Below are positions 35,927 through 40,592 of a stretch of 40,592 nt of DNA, one piece after another. The notes beneath the pieces are model-generated. The model saw nothing but the letters and a program-made list of their open reading frames with translations. It was not told the DNA's origin and did not search any database. The DNA is taken from assembly GCF_000698145.1 (NCBI RefSeq), contig NZ_BAXB01000029.1:1-40592 (forward strand), read 5' to 3'. The stretch's first letter is position 1, and the number at the start of each line of letters is the position of its first letter. Position numbers and translations under genes: made by a program. This stretch comes from Geomicrobium sp. JCM 19039. GTDB taxonomy: Bacteria; Bacillota; Bacilli; Bacillales; Marinococcaceae.

Positions 35927-36634
35927 ATGATTCGAATCGGCCTGCTTGACGATAATCCGAATGACCTACAAAAGGTTGAGGATTGGCTGAAAACACAACC
36001 AGACTGTCACGTCGAGTGGCGTTGCCATACAGCTTTGGAAGCGTATCAATTGTTGAAACATTCCAGCATTGATCTTCTCATTGCCGATATTGAAATGGAA
36101 GGATTGACCGGATACGAACTCGCCGAACGTTTGCGGGCTCGCGGGGTAAAAGTTGAAATTATTTTCGTCACCGGTCACTCAGGCTTTGCCGTTCATGCCT
36201 TTGATTTGGACGTGTGTGATTATGTACTGAAGCCTCTCACACCTACGAGAATGGAGAAAGCGTTGAATCGTTATCGTAGCCTTTCCCACCAAACCGACGG
36301 TCACCGAATGACCATTCAATTACAAGGGGAGATCCGTGTCGTAAACGAAAATGACATTTTGTTTATCGAACGGACCGGTCGGTCTTCGACCGTACACCTT
36401 ACCGATGATGAGATTGTCACCTACCAATCATTGCAGGAACTAGAGGCCGAATTGCAAAGCTCTACCTTTTTTAGAACACATCGTTCCTTTATTACGAACC
36501 TCTCAAAGATTACTCAATTCGTACCTTATACGAAGCATTCACTAGAAATTCAATTTCAGAACAGTGACAAGCATGCACTCGTCACGAAAAAAAATCTAAA
36601 AACGATTCAAGATCAATTTCCGATCTTATCCTGA
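35927..36634 (+). CDS. natR: LytTR-family response regulator (NatR-like)
   Basis: A 235-residue two-domain regulator. The receiver domain (residues 1-120) has DDN near the N-terminus, phospho-acceptor Asp in LLIADIEMEGLTGYELAERL, and Lys in DYVLKPLT. The LytTR DNA-binding domain (about 130-235) has VVNENDILFIERTGRSS and FFRTHRSFITNLSKI. It lies 138 bases from the divergent natA start and ten bases before the kinase gene. It most likely controls natAB. Confidence 0.85.
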   Translation: MIRIGLLDDNPNDLQKVEDWLKTQPDCHVEWRCHTALEAYQLLKHSSIDLLIADIEMEGLTGYELAERLRARGVKVEIIFVTGHSGFAVHAFDLDVCDYVLKPLTPTRMEKALNRYRSLSHQTDGHRMTIQLQGEIRVVNENDILFIERTGRSSTVHLTDDEIVTYQSLQELEAELQSSTFFRTHRSFITNLSKITQFVPYTKHSLEIQFQNSDKHALVTKKNLKTIQDQFPILS

Positions 36635-36644
36635 GGTGTCGACG

Positions 36645-37355
36645 ATGGCTGCTATTTTAAGTATACTTCTCGTTGCGGCTTTGCTACTCATCGTATTCCT
36701 TTGGCGACAAAAGAAACGCATCTTCCAAGATGCAACCGAGTTTCAACAGCACGTCCAAGCTTTGCACGAGTCATTAAAGCAAGAACAGCATGACCAACGC
36801 ACGCACCTTGAAGTGCTGGCGAGACTTGCGAAAGAACATGAGTTCCAACAGATCGTTGATTACCTTCACCTACTCCAAAATAATGACGAGGACCGTGCCA
36901 GTGCGTCTGCGGGTGGGGCCATCGGTGCCGCCCTCGCTTATGTGAAAACGAAAGGAAACGAAGATAACATTCGCGTAAACGCGTCCATCAAGGCGGATCT
37001 CTCGCAAACACTGCTGAGCCCAGGCAAGGAAATGCAACTCATGGTCAACATCTTCAGCAATGCGTTGGAAGGGGCGCGACTAAGTAAAGAATACGTGAGC
37101 GAGCCCTACATTGAGATCGAAGTACGCAAGCAGTTTGGCATTATCATCGTTGATGTGAGCAACAGCTCTGCCCCGATTCCCATTGATGTTCGGGAACAAT
37201 TATTTCCTAAAAGGCATCCGACCATCAAAAAGCGGGGACTAGGTACATACTTAATCCAAAACGCTGTCAAAACTGCAGAAGGTTCCCTCCATTTTCATGT
37301 CGACGATCACACCTTTCATCTCGCCATCCGCCTGCCGAGTGTGCAATCAAAGTAA
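36645..37355 (+). CDS. natK: Sensor histidine kinase with one membrane segment (NatK-like)
   Basis: About 236 residues from ATG 36645; the in-frame GTG at 36636 is part of the GAGGTG ribosome binding site. One N-terminal hydrophobic segment (about 4-22) is followed by a Spo0B-like helical domain with the likely phospho-His in LKQEQHDQRTHL. A GHKL ATPase domain follows, with N-box NIFSNALEGA and G-box RGLGTYLIQNAV. It has no sizeable extracellular sensor, so it may sense within the membrane or the cytosol. It pairs with the upstream LytTR regulator. Confidence 0.82.
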   Translation: MAAILSILLVAALLLIVFLWRQKKRIFQDATEFQQHVQALHESLKQEQHDQRTHLEVLARLAKEHEFQQIVDYLHLLQNNDEDRASASAGGAIGAALAYVKTKGNEDNIRVNASIKADLSQTLLSPGKEMQLMVNIFSNALEGARLSKEYVSEPYIEIEVRKQFGIIIVDVSNSSAPIPIDVREQLFPKRHPTIKKRGLGTYLIQNAVKTAEGSLHFHVDDHTFHLAIRLPSVQSK

Positions 37356-37462
37356 CCTTTCTTCAGTAAGAGTCGGCACGGTGGCGCTTCTTTTAGCGTA
37401 GGAGCATGACCAGGCTTAATGGTTACTGAAGATTCAAATGCCACCATTATACACTCTCCAAA

Positions 37463-37494
37463 AAAGCCTTCTGGGACAGGTCCCAGAAGGCTTT
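37463..37494. terminator. Terminator of the opuC-type operon
   Basis: Perfect 14-base stem AAAGCCTTCTGGGA / TCCCAGAAGGCTTT with a four-base loop. It is preceded by an A-run that gives T residues on the minus strand, just past the opuCC stop. It may also serve natK on the plus strand. Confidence 0.88.
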
Positions 37495-37498
37495 GCAC

Positions 37499-38391
37499 TT
37501 ACTCATCGATGAGTCCATTTTCAATTAAGAAGTCACGTGCGACAACTTCTTCAAGTTCTGCGTTAATGTCTACTTCGGCGTTTAGTTCAGCCATTGTTTC
37601 TTCCGTTAACAATGGACCGAGTTGAGCCAATAAGTCTTCTAATTCAGGGTGAGCTTCAAGCGTGTCGTTCATAATGATCGGTGCCGCATAATATGGCGGG
37701 AAGTAGTTGAGGTCATCAGCAATAACTTCAAGGTCATAAGCCGGAATACGCCCGTCTGTTGTGAATGCGGCAATTACGTCAACTTCTTCGTTACGCAAAG
37801 CATCGTACATGAGACCGTCATCCATCTGCGCTGTGTCTCCCCATGAATACCCGTACATGTCGTTCATCGGTCCAATCCGTCCGGACGTTCACCGAAATTG
37901 GCGTTATGTCCAAGGGTTAGCTCATCCGTTTGATCAGCAAGGGCGCTCATATCCGCGACATCCGCAGCGTCTGCACCACGCATGACTAAGGAATAACGAT
38001 TTTCAAAATCAAACTCATCCAACCAAGCGATATCGTACTCCGCGTCATATTCTTCTTGAACCGTGTTGTAAACTTCCTCTGCAGTTGGCGGGTTTTCTGG
38101 GTCGATTTCATGGTTTAAGACAGTGATGTACGACGTCCCTGTGTATTCAATATACAAGTCAATGTCCCCGTCCATCATGCCTTGCGTAAGAATTTCCGTA
38201 TTGCCGAGATTCTCTTCTCGCTCAACGTTCAACTCTGTATTCTCTTCAATCAGTTCTGCAACCATATGCGTGAGAATGATCTGCTCGGTAAAGTCCTTAC
38301 CGCCGACAACGACTGTGTCTTCATCACTGCCCCCTCCGCAAGCGGCCAAAACGAGTGTGGAGCCTAAAACGACTGGAAAAAACTTTTTCAT
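37499..38391 (-). CDS. opuCC: Osmoprotectant ABC transporter substrate-binding lipoprotein (OpuCC-like), frameshifted near 37867
   Basis: About 297 residues when corrected. The signal peptide MKKFFPVVLGSTLVLAAC ends in a lipobox. The mature part begins with VVVGGKDFTEQIILTHMVAELIEE and LGNTEILTQGMMDGDIDLYIEYTGT, hallmarks of the glycine betaine/choline-binding OsmoX/OpuC family. After one missing base (GACCG-N-ATGAAC) it continues MNDMYGYSWGDTAQMDDGLMYDALRNEEVDVIAAFTTDGRI. The protein is extremely acidic, which suits an extracellular protein in a saline setting. It is the last gene of the operon. Confidence 0.87.
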
Positions 38392-38413
38392 AGATGAAAC
38401 ATCCTTTCACTGG

Positions 38414-39063
38414 TTATTTTTTCAAGCCTTTTGGTGTGGCTAGAATTTCAATTCGTTTAAGAATGAAGTCTGCGATAATCGCAAGAATTGCCGCCGGGAT
38501 TGCTCCGAGTAGGGTAAGGCACTATTTTGCATTGCAAGTCCACGCATAATAATGTCTCCGAGCCCTCCGGCCCCAACAAAGGTCGCAAGCGTCGCGACAC
38601 CAATGACGATAACAGTCGACGTACGGATCCCCGCCATAATAACTGGCAGTGCAAGTGGCAATTGGATTTTTGTTAAGATTTGACTTCTTGTCATCCCAAG
38701 CCCCCGCCCGGCATCAACGGTGGCTTTGTCCACTTCTAAAATTCCGGTGTACGTATTTCTAAGAATCGGCAATAAAGCGTAAACAGTTAACGCAAAGATG
38801 GCGTTGTTCGTACCAATCCCGAGCACCGGCAACATAAATCCTAAGAGCGCGAGACTTGGAATCGTTTGTGCAACGGCAGCAATACCAATGATTGGTTCAG
38901 ATAATCGCTTCAAACTCGTCAGAAGAACCCCAAGTGGAACCGCGATTAAGACGGCGAGTGTCATCGAAACGGCGACGAGGAAAAAATGTTCTTGCAAGGC
39001 GTCCCATACTGCGCCTTGTCGGACTTGGAACAGTTCCCATAGATCAAGAAAAAGTTGCATCAC
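38414..39063 (-). CDS. opuCB: Osmoprotectant ABC transporter permease (OpuCB-like), frameshifted near 38517
   Basis: About 216 residues when corrected, with about five to six membrane segments. It shows AVPLGVLLTSLKRLSEPIIG, VAQTIPSLALLGFMLPVLGIG and the ATPase-contact loop GRGLGMTRSQILTKIQLPLALPVIMAGIRT. Without repair it ends in a non-family tail at 38440. Adding one base restores LLGAIPAAILAIIADFILKRIEILATPKGLKK with a stop at 38414. It overlaps opuCA by four bases. Confidence 0.87.
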
Positions 39064-40192
39064 CCTTCGCCTCCTTCTTGATGATTCACTTCTGCAATGC
39101 CGCGAATCATGCTCGTCCTCGTAACAACACCGACAAGTTTTCCATCATCAATGACCGGCAATGTAAATACGTCTTGCTGACTGAGCAGTCCAGCAACTTC
39201 TGTTAGTGATGTCGTTGGATTTACGGTGTGCTTGATCTCGGTTTGCATCACGTCGGCAACCGTTTTCGACTCATCGTCATAATGCTTTTCAATCAGTTCA
39301 AGCGTCACCATACCGACAAGCGCACCTTCACGATCGCGAACAAACAACTGATCTACCCGGTCTTTTTTCATGTAATTAAATGCTTCTGCAAGCCCGCGGC
39401 TACCACGAACCATTGCGGTCTCTTTCGTCATGAGTTGCTTTGCGACAGGCTGATCCGCATTTTGATTTAACCGTTCCGTTCCAATAAAGTCACGGACAAA
39501 GTCATCTTTCGGGTTTCTAAGAATCCGATCAGGGGTATCCACTTGAACAATCTCCCGTCGCGCATGATGACGATACGATTGGCAATCTTAATCGCCTCAT
39601 CCATGTCATGGGTAACAAAGACAATTGTCTTCTTAATCTCTTCTTGCAACTTAATCAATTCGTCTTGAAGCTGCTCACGACTAATCGGATCAAGAGCACT
39701 AAAAGGCTCATCCATAAGAATAACCGGTGGGTCAGCTGCCAATCCTCGGATCACACCGATTCGTTGCTGCTGTCCACCGGAAAGTTCAGACGGGTACCGC
39801 TTTCTAAACGTATCAGGATCTAACCCGACGAGTTTCAATAGCTCATCCACTCGCGTGAGATAACGTTGTTTTTCCCATTTTTTGAGCTTCGGCACAATAG
39901 ATATGTTATCTTGGATGGTCATGTGCGGAAGCAGACCGATTTGTTGGATCACATACCCGCTGTTTCGCCGTAATTGAACAGGGTCTTTTTTCTTTATATT
40001 TTCACCATCAATGAGAATTTCGCCTTCGGACGGATCAATTAAGCGATTGATCATCCGCATCGTCGTCGTTTTCCCACAACCTGAAGGACCGATCAGCGCA
40101 ATGAGTTCGCCTTCTTCAATCTTTAAGTTTATGTTTTTCAGCGCTTGAAATCCGTCAGCATATGTTTTACTTACATTTTTGAATTCAATCAC
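39060..40192 (-). CDS. opuCA: Osmoprotectant ABC transporter ATPase with CBS domains (OpuCA-like), frameshifted near 39557
   Basis: About 377 residues when corrected. ATPase part: Walker A GPSGCGKTT, signature ELSGGQQQRIGV, Walker B VILMDEPFSALDP, H-loop VTHDMDEA. One G is missing after MRDG. The repaired frame reads GEIVQVDTPDRILRNPKDDFV. A tandem CBS pair follows (about residues 250-370, for example QLFVRDREGALVGMV and VFTLPVIDDGKLVGVVTR). These CBS pairs gate OpuA/OpuC-type importers by ionic strength or nucleotides. The start is GTG at 40192 after AAGGTGATG. It is the first gene of a three-gene operon for compatible-solute uptake. Confidence 0.88.
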
Positions 40193-40429
40193 AACTACAT
40201 CACCTTCTTAACTAAAATGCTTTACGCTAAATATATAAGAATAGGAGTACAGACTTACATTACATGATTTCTCACACAAAATAAAGATTTTTAGACAATA
40301 CCCATGAAAATCCAGCTTATTTTTCCCACGAATGTTTGGTTCTGTAGTTCACGAGAAAGCTTTAAATGCGTGGCTCCATTGCACTGTCGGTTCCTACAGC
40401 TGTCGCACTCGCTTGTAACTACTGTGCAG
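40193..40429. other. Upstream region of the opuC-type operon
   Basis: Next to the opuCA start the minus strand is A/T-rich with TATATA-like sequence that could be a -10 region, but I cannot define a promoter firmly. No gene is supported up to the tandem repeat. Confidence 0.4.
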
Positions 40430-40592
40430 TTTTTGTTCCGGACAGCACTCCTAGCCGGAACAAAAACGAGGGAAGTGGGCATGCTGTTCCGGACAGCGCC
40501 CTAGCCGGAACGGAAACGGGGGAAGAATGGGTTTTGTTCCGGACAACGCTTCTAGCCGGAACAAAAACGAGGGAAGAGCGCATGTTGTTCCG
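40430..40592 (+). repeat. Tandem hairpin repeat with about 51-base period, running off the window
   Basis: At least three consecutive units and the start of a fourth are visible. Each has GTTCCGGACA, a short variable loop, CTAGCCGGAAC, then AAACG-GGGAAG. The arms GTTCCGG/CCGGAAC pair in every unit; in the first the stem extends to 12 perfect pairs (40430-40441 with 40455-40466). There are no unique spacers, so this is not a CRISPR array. The right end lies outside the window. Confidence 0.85.

Noticed and set aside
1..40592. tRNA, rRNA or prophage genes
   Set aside because: I looked for tRNA-like cloverleaf ends, rRNA core sequences, integrases and phage structural genes and saw none.

Overview
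The window looks like chromosomal DNA of a Bacillaceae member. Ribosome binding sites are strong AAGGAGG-type, the gene content is Bacillus-like (nagABR, natAB with natRK, opuC, a YqjW-type polymerase, thiD with a TPP riboswitch), and a LexA-type box matches the Bacillus consensus in 12 of 14 positions. The very acidic binding proteins, the compatible-solute transporter, the NatAB-type exporter and the Tet(L)-like antiporter fit a salt- or alkali-adapted species (inference). No rRNA, tRNA, phage or transposase gene was seen.

Region 1 (0.46-14.9 kb) is an aromatic catabolic island. A minus-strand operon (praB-E-D-C-A order) encodes a meta-cleavage pathway. It lies divergent from an IclR regulator, which is followed by an ACMSD-like decarboxylase. 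Together with a 4-hydroxybenzoate 3-hydroxylase this matches the rare protocatechuate 2,3-cleavage (pra) route known from Paenibacillus. A second minus-strand operon, divergent from a LysR regulator, carries a TPP-dependent decarboxylase-like enzyme, a complete TRAP transporter, an aromatic aldehyde dehydrogenase and the hydroxylase. The order suggests uptake of an aromatic 2-oxo acid, decarboxylation to the aldehyde, oxidation to 4-hydroxybenzoate, hydroxylation to protocatechuate, 2,3-cleavage, decarboxylation, and conversion to 2-hydroxypenta-2,4-dienoate and then its hydration product. The final aldolase and acetaldehyde dehydrogenase are not in the window.

Region 2 (14.9-26.8 kb) contains large non-coding repeat elements. 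They share imperfect terminal inverted repeats but have two different interiors. Between them lie a CurA/YfmJ-type oxidoreductase, a small membrane-anchored protein, an operon of alpha/beta hydrolase, membrane-fused MurF and an unusual Ddl, the nagA-nagB-nagR operon with its operator, and a 92-residue protein. Two copies of one element are inverted and bracket about 8 kb.

Region 3 (26.8-40.6 kb) holds a Tet(L)-like antiporter, an AlkX/YcaQ-type glycosylase, thiD with a TPP riboswitch, cardiolipin synthase, an SOS-type Y-family polymerase, a natAB/natRK module, an opuC-type osmoprotectant operon and, at the right edge, a tandem hairpin repeat.

A caution applies to the whole window. Fifteen genes are interrupted by 17 small frameshifts. 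All 17 are repaired by adding one base (two at one site), many next to short homopolymers. This is most simply read as deletion errors in the assembly rather than mass gene decay, so these genes are annotated over their full span.
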